From Liolophura sinensis (taxonomy: Eukaryota > Mollusca > Polyplacophora > Chitonida > Chitonidae): a stretch of 64,000 bases of DNA. Made by a program: the position numbers and the translations under genes. Positions 37,101 to 46,218 of this stretch are shown piece by piece; within the stretch, counting starts at the first letter, position 1, and each line of letters starts with the position of its first letter. The notes under the pieces were generated by a model, which was not told where the DNA came from, did no database searches, and saw nothing but the letters and a program-made list of their open reading frames with translations. The stretch is taken from positions 68,360,984 to 68,424,983 of the forward strand of contig NC_088300.1 in the NCBI RefSeq assembly GCF_032854445.1. The letters run 5' to 3'.

Positions 37101-37128
37101 AATAATTACTGTCCTCTTGAGTCGATAG
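16127..37128 (+). CDS. RGM: RGM-like gene A (repulsive guidance molecule family, GPI-anchored)
   Basis: Ten exons (16127-16178, 26433-26685, 27341-27537, 30058-30208, 32549-32699, 33898-34098, 34312-34426, 35500-35691, 36424-36566, 36940-37128) give 548 codons including TAG. Residues 1-21 are a signal peptide (cut after VCVA). C101-x8-C110-x7-C118 matches the N-terminal helical motif of vertebrate RGMs. Residues 122-268 are an extra Cys-bearing segment. GDPH (282-285) is the family autocleavage motif at the start of a partial vWF-D domain. MYIAESGNLPETF and GTIIIIRKWGDFFHFTLRM follow in the family order. RMKR (447-450) is a convertase site. N-M-S near 488 matches a conserved N-glycosylation site. 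The hydrophobic 531-545 with a tiny tail suggests GPI anchoring. In vertebrates RGMs are BMP co-receptors and bind neogenin; the role here is inferred. At 547 residues it is about 100 longer than human RGMA. Confidence 0.9.
18112..18136. repeat. CAGCGCT tandem repeat
   Basis: Three to four perfect copies of the 7-mer CAGCGCT. Confidence 0.9.
18286..18346 (+). repeat. SINE family B, 3' fragment
   Basis: It contains AATGACTCCTCGTAGTCATA, TGACTGAAAAATTAAGTAC and GTTAAACCCCAAG, the 3' end of family B. Confidence 0.8.
18795..18975. repeat. Minisatellite, about 60-bp unit, 3 copies
   Basis: Three units plus a partial, each with AACTTTCTGAGACAAAGTCT and GAAACCATAAACCAGG. One unit has an expanded A-run. 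Confidence 0.85.
23649..24010 (+). mobile_element. SINE family B, full length with target-site duplication
   Basis: The tRNA-like head GGCCCGGATAGCACAGTTGG, followed by TAGAGCGTCCGC (A box), leads to a GGATCAATCC-like B box, a body and a GACGTTAAACCCCAAGCACTC end. A perfect 14-bp duplication TCAAGCCTTAACCT flanks it (23635-23648 and 24011-24024), showing TPRT-style insertion of about 362 bp. The small open frame inside is repeat sequence, not a gene. Confidence 0.92.
24905..25055 (-). repeat. SINE family A, diverged
   Basis: It has GATCGATGTTTTACGCTGTG, GGCGCCCAGCATTGTGG and CAGAGCCTGGGGGAACCCAC in reverse family-A order, with more substitutions than other copies. Confidence 0.8.
26433..26685 (+). 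CDS. RGM: RGM-like gene A exon 2
   Basis: The acceptor is tttatttttgcag. It starts with the end of the signal peptide (VCVA), then QIDDCNMKTELF. It closes with NTSNWGEIC, which aligns with NTTASWGDIC of gene B, so an N-glycosylation site and the first motif Cys are shared. The donor is gtgagt in phase 2. Confidence 0.9.
27341..27537 (+). CDS. RGM: RGM-like gene A exon 3
   Basis: It completes the C-x8-C-x7-C motif (AAECLEPAVMDC) and continues with an amphipathic stretch ending ADLQK. The acceptor is atctttacag and the donor gtgtgt, phase 1. Confidence 0.9.
27600..27990. repeat. Degenerate GGATG/TATG-rich low-complexity tract
   Basis: Irregular repeats of GGATG, GTGTATGGATG and GAATATATGTG-like words. 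The tract produces long antisense open frames rich in Ser, His, Pro and Tyr that have no gene support. Confidence 0.6.
29104..29200 (-). repeat. SINE family A, 3' half
   Basis: It has TTTATTTGATTGGTGTTTTA, CGCCGTACTCAAGAATATTT and ACGGCGGCCATCATTATGG in reverse orientation. Confidence 0.88.
29693..29852 (-). repeat. SINE family A, 3' two thirds
   Basis: A reverse copy running from the TTTATTTATTTTA tail through GTGTTTTACGCCATAGTCAA to GATCTGACCACGTACG. It ends about 205 bp before exon 4 of gene A. Confidence 0.88.
30058..30208 (+). CDS. RGM: RGM-like gene A exon 4
   Basis: It encodes part of the extra segment, with CLTHEQRIQFKQC. The final bases GACAAGACTGTTTTGGATAG plus the donor gtaagt resemble the unit of the tandem array in the following intron. 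Confidence 0.9.
30189..30995 (+). repeat. Minisatellite (38-bp unit) containing splice-donor-like words
   Basis: The core 30438-30700 repeats AAAGCTGACAAGATTGTCTT then GAAAGGTAAGTGCTTATC with an exact 38-bp period, decaying on both sides to about 16-18 units in all. GGTAAGTGC occurs intact at 30497, 30535, 30573, 30611 and 30650. The unit resembles the exon 4/intron 4 junction that begins at 30189. Confidence 0.88.
32549..32699 (+). CDS. RGM: RGM-like gene A exon 5
   Basis: It encodes VLRCIRNMLDMSTC and then a Pro-rich linker, VNPPDVELPSSY. The acceptor is ctgtttttcag and the donor gtaagt, phase 0. Confidence 0.9.
33042..33098. repeat. (GTAT)n microsatellite
   Basis: About 13 GTAT units with one GTATC variant, in gene A intron 5. 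Confidence 0.95.
33898..34098 (+). CDS. RGM: RGM-like gene A exon 6 (GDPH, vWF-D start)
   Basis: It encodes CTVGAYGDPHFRLC, LLTCSLPGQ and NHFVEIRATNSKIP. The GDPH, the following Cys and the VEIRATN strand align with RGM proteins. It is 67 codons in phase 0 on both sides. Confidence 0.93.
34312..34426 (+). CDS. RGM: RGM-like gene A exon 7
   Basis: It encodes IQITFKSV and MYIAESGNLPETF, aligning with the second part of the RGM vWF-D-like region. Its 115-bp length equals gene B exon 7. Confidence 0.92.
34859..35066 (+). mobile_element. SINE family A with short target-site duplication
   Basis: It runs from TGGCCTCCCTGGCCAATGC through TTAGTTCAAGTCCAGC (B box) and CCTGCGGATGGTCGTGGGA to ACGGCGTAAAGCACCAGTCG. 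TATAGAAT at 34851-34858 recurs at 35067-35074, a probable duplication. The tRNA-like head is partly deleted. Confidence 0.85.
35500..35691 (+). CDS. RGM: RGM-like gene A exon 8
   Basis: It encodes the strands GTIIIIRKWGDFFHFTLRM and GVLLTGC, which match the RGM pattern of strand, aromatic, FAxRMP-like and CLRGCP-like segments. The donor is gtaagt. Confidence 0.92.
36424..36566 (+). CDS. RGM: RGM-like gene A exon 9 (convertase site, Cys region)
   Basis: It has RSRMKRDV, a furin-type R-x-K-R site, then four Cys in HCIDQC and KACAFDC. KACAFD aligns with the conserved C-V-F-D of RGMs. It is 143 bp, as in gene B. Confidence 0.92.
36940..37128 (+). CDS. RGM: RGM-like gene A exon 10 (GPI-signal tail)
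   Basis: It starts with FVNMSMDAWKD (a conserved N-glycosylation position). It ends with a small-residue stretch RGGSSSA as possible omega region and CFFLVVLFSIITVLLSR before TAG. Confidence 0.88.
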   Translation, partial: FVNMSMDAWKDMVAVGTRDDYLRKQAIKSWIRERGGSSSACFHSSCFFLVVLFSIITVLLSR

Positions 37129-37254
37129 CGTCCACTTAATGTGTAAAACCTAATGTGTATATATTTGATTACAGTCAGACTGTCGGCAGTTTATTTAATG
37201 TACATATATTGAAAAAAAGTTATTCACATAGACACAGTGTCATTAAACGGAGAG

Positions 37255-37483
37255 TTGGTTAGCGCGCTAGCACAGCGTAATGATTTAGAAGCCTCTCACC
37301 AATACAGTCGCTGTGAGTTCAAGTCCAGCTCATGCTGGCTTCCTCTCCGGCCGTAAGTGGGAAGGTCTGTCAGCATCCTGCGGATGGTTGTGGGTTTCCC
37401 CCACCATAATGCTGACCGCCGTGGTATAAGTGAAATATTCTTGAGTACGGCGTAAAACTCTAAGCAAATCAAAAAATAAATAA
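37255..37483 (+). mobile_element. SINE family A with 12-bp target-site duplication
   Basis: It has GTTGGTTAGCGCGCTAGC (A box), GTGAGTTCAAGTCCAGC (B box), the body, and a variant 3' end GTAAAACTCTAAGCAAATC. ATTAAACGGAGA flanks it at 37243-37254 and 37484-37495, so this is the original insertion site. The 5' GGGGCCACCGTGG head is absent. Its 3' flank reappears in the element at 43681-44009. Confidence 0.9.
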
Positions 37484-39839
37484 ATTAAACGGAGATCTTG
37501 CAGCTGCTACAGATGTTGATTCGTCGATGACCAGATCTGAAAGAAAGCCTACTCCCTTTTCGTCCATTGTTCGAATTTTCGTTTTTAAGTCAATTATCTG
37601 CTCATGTGTTTATTGGATGGATTGACCATTCGGATTGGTACTGATTTGATTTCATCAAGTGAAGAGAGGTCATCGTGATAACTTGAATTAGTTGGTACTT
37701 CAGATTTCGTTAGCAACAAGTCAGTATGTATGGAGCGGCTACTTGATCTGACTAATGGCATTGAGCTTAAACTTATAGCATTAAATGTGATTGTGATGTC
37801 AGGACGATGTGATTACAGCTGACGAGCCATCATCTCACAATGTCAAGGCCTTTGGCGACACGTGCGTATTCATGAGGCAGATAGTTCATGAATAATAATA
37901 CCTCTTCCAACCAATAGAATTTAGACTATAGGTTGATATAGCCTATAAGTGGATGTGACACAAGGTTGTATATAAACAGTATGACTGCAACAAAGCCAGT
38001 GGTTAAGTAGTGGGAAATAACTTTTCTCTCTCATAAAGGAAATTTTTGTCAAAAGCTGACCGTGTCACTAGAGGGTTTTAAGTCAGGATTACAACTGTTG
38101 TGCCCTTTACTTTGGGACAAAATGGAGCAGAAATGAAAAAGTTGTCTTTCTTAAGTCCGAAACCTATGTTGAAAAAGTCCTACAGACCTGTTTGTAATGT
38201 AAAAGTAATTTATTTTGCCTGCATTTATAACTCGCTAAACGTCGCAAAGGCTATACCGGGGATATTTCGCAAGAAATCGATCAGCCCAAATGAAATAGAA
38301 TTTTTTCTCTTATTTTAAAATAGCCCAAATAATTAACTTTCATAAAATGTCATCCGTGCTCGTGTTACCGTTCAAAATTAGCAATAACTTTCTAAAATTT
38401 ATAATGCGGATCGCATTGTAACTTTTTCAATTTTAGAATGATTTTAATACTATAAATAGTAGGCCTATAGGTACGAAACTGATGCTTACTAAAAGGGAAT
38501 AATTTAAGCCATAATTCTGGTTAAATAAAGAGAATTTGAATTGACTACCGATTATGGATTTTGTTGCACCAAATCTCCGGTATAACCTCTTAACCATTGT
38601 GTCAATTGGTATACCCTAGGCTTTTAGAAAACCACCTGTAGCGTCATTGAGCGCTAAATGTATGGAGAGGTTTGAACTAGGGGAGGTAAGCCAGTCTGGA
38701 TTGGACTCGGCAGCTATAAGAAGCCACACGAACGTTTGTATGCAGTGATGACATATATAAAGACATTCCCTATACGGTGTTAAGGTTATGTGTTGGAGGA
38801 GCGAACTGTGGTATAAAGTAAATTATATTTATATACAAAACTGCTAATTATTCAAATTTAGTTCCTTTGGAGTGCTTTGTTACAATATCTTGGTGCTGAT
38901 GTCCTTGTTGTCTAAAGGTTATGTTTTGTCTTCACGATCAGTTTTGCGTATTTGTAACATGGTACATGTTTGTAACATATTGTTAGGTTGAACGTCACTA
39001 ATGTGTGAAAACTTAAGTGGGACAAGAATTTGTTTTGTCTGTGTAACAATAAATTTGTAGCCAGCTGTTGACACCCATGTCCCTGTCATTTCAAGGTCTG
39101 CATTTGGGACTTGTACAGAAGATTATCTCTTTTTTTTTTTGGCCAAATGCATGACAATGCTGAAATACACTCAGCATACTGTTAAAAGGAGTGTGAAAAT
39201 AAAAAGAAAACTTTGTGCGTGTGCTTAACTCGATATTTCCTAATATATATAATCGCTATACCTACTTGTAAAGTCAGTGCATTGTTTTGGTTCATTGTGC
39301 ATTTTTTTTTTCAAATTCTGCTTATAAATACAGATGTACAAAGATAGTGATTTTAAGACAAAGATGAATCCAGCTTAAAACCTCGTTGTTTGTTTAGTCC
39401 TTAAATTTGTGATTGTAGAGACTGAACAAAAGGATTTCATTTGCTCCTGTACAGTTTTTTCATCCGACATTTCATTCCATGACACAGGGGTTATAACTTC
39501 ATCATACATGTTTTTATAGTTTATCCTTGCTGTTCTGGAAGAATGTCGTTCACTGAAATGAGTTGTTCGTCTTTATCACGGGACGATCTTGCGCATCGAG
39601 ATTTTTGTTTCGTCCGATGAAATTCGTTAGCAACATCAAACGAAGATTTATAAATAAAGATACATGATGCTATGAAGCTTTGTCCTGTTAAAAGCAATGA
39701 AATGGCAGCTCATTAGTGTCTTAAATGTTATTATTTTATTCGTATGTAATTTGCTCATTGCCCACCTAAATGTGTTAAAGTGTTGCTTGTGACATTATAT
39801 TATGTTTTTAAATTTATGATAACATATGCTTACAAATAT

Positions 39840-40370
39840 TTCATGATACCGTGCATACAAACATCCATGATACAGTACATCAGCAAATATCCATGATACC
39901 TTGTCATCAATCACGATGCCGTATTCACACACCTTCATGGTACGGTAAGTCTACATACATCCGTGGTACCGTATGTTCACCAACGTGCATAATATCATAT
40001 ATGTTTACAAACGTTTATGGTATTGTATGTTTACAGAAGTTCATGTCCACGGATGTTCACAAACGTTTATGGTAACGTTTCTTTTCAAAGAATCATGGAA
40101 CCTAATGTTTACAATAGTCTGTGTGGTTACAAACTTCAGAGTACCACATGTTTTTGAAAACGTTCATGGTACTGTTATATTGACAAACGATCATGTTGCC
40201 ATGTGTTTACAAACATTTATGGTACCTTTTGTTTTTACTCTTAAGAATAACCGTATGTTACCAGACTCAATGGTACCTTATATTTATAAACGTCGCAGCT
40301 ACGTATGTTTACAAACTTCGTGGTATCATTACAAATAATCATTGTGTCGTGTGTTTACAAACATAGGTCC
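39840..40370. repeat. Degenerate tandem repeat, about 31-bp unit
   Basis: About 16 diverged units around GTTTACAAACGTTCATGGTA and CCGTAT. The units are strongly diverged at the left end and clearest at 39990-40340. Confidence 0.8.
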
Positions 40371-41477
40371 ATATATTTTTTGTGTAAAGAATTTTCTGTC
40401 CCTTTAGTTAGCACGTTTGTGTAAAATAACATGTTACACAGCTGAAGGGTAAAATTGTGTATTTTTCATTTATTTTTTGAACTCTGTTATCTTTAACCAA
40501 GACCCCTTGTCTGTATTCGGTACCGTTTGATTTGTTCGTTTCAACTTGACCCAGAGTACTGTACATTAGACCTACTGAATGACATTTGTATGATCTCTGT
40601 AATATGTGTATTCAATGGAGTATTTTATTGATTACATTGAATGTGTATCTATTCTTGTATTTATAGAATTGTCCCTCGAGTGAAATTTAATGTATTTAAT
40701 TCTGTATTATTATCTGTGTATTTCCTGCCATATTTTTTGTGTATCGTCTCCACACGCTGTGACATTCTTTTGGGGTACTGGGTTATTTTGATGCCAGCCT
40801 ATTCTGAGTTTAAACACTAAAGCTGTGGCAAGGTTTAACCATAATATTCCTCAATTTTTATGCGTAAGGTCCTTTTCTGAAAATGTTGTGACGATATGAA
40901 ATATTGTTGCCATCTGAAATTTGCATGCTTGATCCCCACAATTTGAACATCTAAACTTCTCTTTATCTTCAGGTATTAAACTTACTGATCCCATACTAGT
41001 TTATTCAGAGTCAAACCATTAACGAATACGCACTAAAATCAATTATTTTATTATGATTGAAAATTCTGAACCTTCTGCATCCCTTTCCACTCAATTGTAG
41101 AACGTTTGTCAGAAACCAACTACACGTATTCCAATTTTTTGAAAGAGTACCCTTCCAACTGTTGCATGCACGTGCTTTATCCTTCCATGAAAACAGTTTA
41201 CCTATGACATTTCAACTTTCCGTGCGGAAGGAATATCCCAGATATGTATACTCACTTGTTCCTTCATTGACAACGCATTCCATTGCCCAGTTCGTGAGCT
41301 TGGGGTATTAAGCTCAACCGTATGGTATGTCAGTACATGTTACTTTTATTTTCAATAAAAATGAGAATAAAACAAAAAGGGGAGCTTTCTTCTTCTGCTT
41401 GTGGTAAGTCCAATCGTTTCATCCAAGTAGTGCATCAGCAGATGTCGAGAGAATTTAGGTTATGGCTTTAAGAGTTA

Positions 41478-41562
41478 GGGGGCCACCGTGGCTGAGGAGG
41501 GTTTGCAGGAGCCTCACACTAATCCCGTCGCTGTGACTTCAAATCCAGCTCATGCTGGCATT
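41478..41562 (+). repeat. SINE family A, 5' (tRNA-like) fragment
   Basis: It has GGGGGCCACCGTGGCTGAGG, CAGGAGCCTCACACTAATC and GTGACTTCAAATCCAGC, then stops matching, so only the head and B box are left. Confidence 0.8.
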
Positions 41563-43680
41563 CGAGATCACGCGCCTTTGTACGTGATCCTACGATACTG
41601 AGACGAGGATCGTGTATAGATGGGCGCCATCAGCGCAGTGATTTACCCCCAAATTTGGGGATTGATCTTAGAGGAGTATCAGATACTGAATAAGTATTTT
41701 CAGATTTCTTGTGTCTAAATTTCTACCAATGATATAAAAATCAAGCATCTGCCTCTATCTGAATTAATCAAAAAATAAAATAAAAATGAACTATTTACGC
41801 ACCTATTAGCTAATGAATATTAAATTATTATTCAACATAGCGGCGTCCACGAAAGACGGTATGAAAAGAGAGTTCGAAGAAGTAATCGCGTATGCCAAGC
41901 CAAGCGGTTGCGTTTCTGTAGAGTTGAAAGCAAAGCAGGTCACCGCTCTTCGTGCGACATGTAAGAAAAAAGATGACAATGCAGTCTAGTTGACTGGGTA
42001 TGGTGAAAGTCTTGTATATCAGCTTATGCCTTGGGTCATACAGCGTCGAGAACACAGTGAGGAACTCACGATAATTATTGTTGTATCTTCTCTAAATTCT
42101 GTTATGCAAAATCAAGTCGTAAGAGTGTACAATATACTTAAGTCACAATGATTCAGCTTGAGCACACACAGAGATCATAATAATACCGACGAACGCCTGT
42201 AAATAACACACTGCTCAACAGTTCGGTACGTTCACCATCACGTGCAATTGTTTACATGGCACACACCCCCTTTAGTTTTCAATAAGCGACAATGTTAACG
42301 TTTAGCGCTGTAGCTCAGTCCCAACATCCATGACCAGTAAGCTTTGGTGCATACCTGGCCCAGCCTGTGAGAAAGAAGCCATAAAAGTCTTGACATAGGT
42401 TGACCGTCAAAATCTGGACCTTTCTATGCCTGCAGCTGGGAGGGGTGACTAGCAACGCCAAGGGGACGTCACTCGCAGCCTCATCACCACCTGTCTCCTT
42501 GTGTCCTCTCGCCCAGAATTTCAAACTTTCAAAATTATAAATATGATCCAAATTGAGGTTTCATACATTTGTTAGCTGAAAAGAAGAAATTCTAGCGCAA
42601 AAATATTTATTAAACCTGTGTTATATCATGATTTATGACATTATTAAACAAAAACTATAAATACCAAAAAGTGGTCCCAAATACCCACCGTACAACGGTT
42701 ATTTTCAACTGTCTTTTTCTCCTAAAGGAAAGATCGGAAAAATATTGAAGACCACATTTAGGAATAACTTTTTGCTCTCTTCCATCTGAACTTTATGTCA
42801 TTTTTTGTGTTTTCTCTACCTTTCACGTATCCTATAGCAAGACTAGGCTTCAGAAGCAAAATGTGCACGTCTTGGTTGTAAAAGCAGCACCCGGATATTT
42901 AAAATTTTTGTTACCCTGAAAATGTTAAATACTTAACCGAGTATGTAAACATGCAAATCTTCACCGAATTTGTAGACAGTTATCCTAAAAGATTAACTTT
43001 TTAGCGGGTCGTTACAAGAATATGAACGTCAAAGTTTTGTGACGTCTTGTTAGAGATTGGTTTTGCCAGATCGGTATTGCGAGGGCCTGTAGCCCAATTT
43101 ATCAAAAAAACCTGTGTACCTTTCTCTCCAAGGAAAGCTTTTAATTTGTACAACGAATAGACGAAGAGTATAGCTGGACGACCCCAATTTTTATTTGATA
43201 TTTATCGTTCTGACGATGACTTTTCATTCAGTTGAGAAAATTTGGTGCGTTTGGAGAAAAGTTTCTTTAATATCTTTTTTTTGTTTTCCCTTTCAATGAT
43301 GAGTTTTAAATCAGTTTAAGCAAATCGAGTGTTTGAAGTGAAGCAAATTTTTTATGTCTCATATACTGTATATAGTTGTTATAAATACAAATTTCGCCCA
43401 TATGAAGGCATTTTAAAATGCTAATTAAACATAAAAGTATTCTGACGACTCCCATTTTTCTTACCATAGTATTTGTTCTCACGATGAATGCTATCACCTT
43501 CTCACCATTTCTAAAACTATAATTAAACTTGAAAATCAGTGATACACATACTCAACACGTTAAAGATGTATGGTAGGGCATGGAAGACCATATATCCATT
43601 ATCTAGATTGTAACTGTTTTGACCGAGAGTTTGTCATATTTTTTATAAACATCTGCAACCCTTTCATTCTTGTCAGATAA

Positions 43681-44009
43681 TTTATTTATTTATTTATTTG
43701 ATTGGTGTTTTACGCCGTACTCAAGAATATTTCACTTATACGACGGCGACCAGCATTGTGGTGGGTGGAAACCGGGCAGAGCCTGGTCATCGACGAATCA
43801 ACATCTGTAGCAGCTGCAAGATCTCCGTTTAATTTATTTATTTTTTGATTTGCTTAGAGTTTTACGCCGTACTCAAGAATATTTCACTTATACCACGGCG
43901 GTCAGCATTATGGTGGGGGAAACCCAAGACCATTCGCAGGCTGCTGGAAGACCTTCCCACGTACGGCCGGAGAGGAAGCCAGCATGAGCTGGACTTGAAC
44001 TCACAGCGA
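43681..44009 (-). mobile_element. Chimeric SINE family A insertion
   Basis: In sense orientation (reading down from 44009) it is: a SINE body beginning at GTCGCTGTGAGTTCAAG, the variant 3' end CTCTAAGCAAATC, then about 47 bp of non-SINE sequence starting AAACGGAGATCTTGCAGCTG. It then jumps into the middle of a second SINE (GCTCTGCCCGGTTTCC) that runs to an AAATAAATAAATAA tail. A 12-bp duplication CTTGTCAGATAA flanks the whole unit (43669-43680 and 44010-44021), so it appears to be one insertion. Confidence 0.85.
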
Positions 44010-44589
44010 CTTGTCAGATAAAGCCGCAGGTAATTTTAGAGGTAACCAATGGTCATACGGAAAGACATGTGGGTAGGGCAACCTGTAGATTTCGGTTAGA
44101 CTCCTCAGTTCAGAATATACATTCATGTGCTATATCCGTATGTACAAATCCCGGACGGTGCACTTGGTTACCCTTAATGGCATGAAGCTATATATAACTG
44201 GGTAGTGCCGGTTTAACGATAAAAATACGTGCATTGGTGCATGTCAGGAGTGTTTGAAAGAAACGGATATAGACTTGGGTGACAATTAGGGGAATAACAG
44301 AAACTATATCGTAAATGTTGGAACATTCTGGTGACATTGTAAGAGAGCGTTTTCAAGTGGGCGTAAACTCAGTTTAACATATGATAAGTGATAAATATAA
44401 AACAGTACTATTTAACGTACGGTAAGATTTCATTAATTAAATCTCTTCATTTTATAACTGATCAAAATGTATGCAGCAAGACAAGCAAGAAAGCCATATG
44501 AAAACACGTGGCTTGAATAATGTATTATGCAAATCGATTGTGTTTGGAGAATGGCGAATGGGGAAAGAGACGGTCACTAATTGTTCATA

Positions 44590-45415
44590 AAAGAGGACTA
44601 GGTACCCTCATTCATTGTCCCACAAGCAGGAATTGGGATTTTCACCATCCGTCCGTAAAACAAGAATTGAGACCCTCACAGGCCTTTCCTTTCACAAGAA
44701 TGGGAACTATGTTGGTTGTGCGTTTAACAGGAATGGAGACCTTCATTGTTTGTCCTATTAGCAGAAACTGGGTCCCTCACATGTCTTTCCTTTAACCATA
44801 TCCCCTACAGTGCGTGCGTTACCATCTACCTTCTCTTTACATAACTGCCACCAATTGCAAATTTAGTCCAGAAATCTTGAACAACGCCAAGGTCACTAGG
44901 GAACAGTGATGAGGCAGGAAGTGATGTCCGAAAACGCAAAAACTAGGTCTCAGGCGTTGTTTGTCATAATGCTTGCACACATAATAATGTACACATACAT
45001 TCTCTTTATCTAAGTAAAGTATGCACAACATAATTCTAACCAATACCTGAAACAATTTTATAGCTGAATGCTGATAAAATAGTTCCGCGCGAGAACAACG
45101 GTGACGAGGCTAAGCCTAAACAAGCCGAATATACAAATTTGTTTAGTGGCGGCAGTGAGGTAAAGTGAGCGTAGAGAGCGGCACATGCGGAGTATGTCCT
45201 GTAACGGGAATGGGAGCATATACAGATAAGACCTTTAAGAGGAATGGGTACCATCACTAGTCGTCAATGGAAACCCAAATCGGTTATTCCTTTAAACGGA
45301 ATGACGACTCTCAATGGTCGCTCCTTTAACATAAATGAGAACCGTCGATCATTGGTCGTCCCTATAATGGGAATGGATACCCTCACTGGTTATGGGAAGA
45401 TGGACCGATACTGGT
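44590..45415. repeat. Degenerate tandem repeat in two blocks
   Basis: Blocks 44590-44800 and 45200-45415 share words such as CCTTTAACAGGAATGGAGAC, CCCTCATTGG and TCGTCC at roughly 45-bp spacing. The 400 bp between them do not carry the unit. Confidence 0.6.
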
Positions 45416-46061
45416 TATCAATAACAATAAGAATATAAATACATACAAATACAAATGTAATAAATCACCCAATGTAATACAACATTTAAAAAGACAGTAT
45501 AAGCCGTAAATGTTTAGTTTTATTATCCATATGATAGTAAAAGAATACTGTTTAAGTTAATCAAACTTTTCTGTACCATATATACCCTTTGCGTACCAGC
45601 TGGATCTACTCTATTTTCACGTCTAAGTGCAGAAAGTCTTTTCTTTTCAAGATTCTGCCAGGTCATTGACCAGCTGGTTCAGTCACGCAGGCTGGTCGTG
45701 TTATTGTGCGAAATGTAAACACGTTTAAAGGCCCGGTCAATCGGTCCGAACGACAGAGGCAACGAGAGGGTCGCGACACGGACTTGCCCGCAGTGAATAC
45801 CATCGACACACCGCCATTGGTGGAAATGTAGTATAAACGATACAAAAAAAAAAAAAAAGAAACATTAAAAAGGGAGCGTCCTTTCAACCACATAGTCAAC
45901 AGTCAGGCATGATCCAGTTACGAATATGAAACAAAGCGCGCGTGACCTATATTGGGAGGTGGTGATCTCAAAGCGGATATGTACAGACTGCTACGCACAC
46001 GCTCATCGGCGGGGTCAAAACCCTACAGGTGTGGCGTCTTTCGCAACGGGAGAAATAAGGC

Positions 46062-46092
46062 TATATAGCACAGGGAAAGTTCTGGACTGAGT
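46062..46092 (+). promoter_or_regulatory. Putative TATA box and start region of gene B
   Basis: CTATATAG at 46061-46068 lies about 95 bp before the gene B ATG. A start near 46092 would leave a leader of about 70 bp. This rests on position and consensus only. Confidence 0.4.
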
Positions 46093-46160
46093 CAGACTGC
46101 GACAGCATCACCCGATTGAGTAAAAGTAGCTGATACAAGCTATAGAAGGATTACTGTAAG

Positions 46161-46218
46161 ATGATGCATATAATGCGCTTTATCTTTGGGATTACACTTA
46201 CGTTACTTTTGGCACATG
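46161..46218 (+). CDS. RGM: RGM-like gene B exon 1 (signal peptide)
   Basis: It encodes MMHIMRFIFGITLTLLLAH and ends in phase 1 at gtgagt. Met2 or Met5 could also start translation; the first ATG gives the longest leader. Confidence 0.85.

Larger units (their letters stand above)
37129..46160. other. Intergenic region between RGM-like genes A and B
   Basis: It contains the gene A 3' UTR (AATAAA candidates at 38524, 39047 and 39652, none decisive), the family-A SINE at 37255, a 31-bp tandem array (39840-40370), a SINE fragment at 41478, the chimeric SINE at 43681, a split degenerate repeat (44590-44800 and 45200-45415) and the gene B promoter. No other coding sequence was supported. Confidence 0.65.

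Noticed and set aside
44520-44795. 91-residue open frame
   Set aside because: It coincides with a degenerate tandem repeat; the periodic peptide words come from the DNA repeat.
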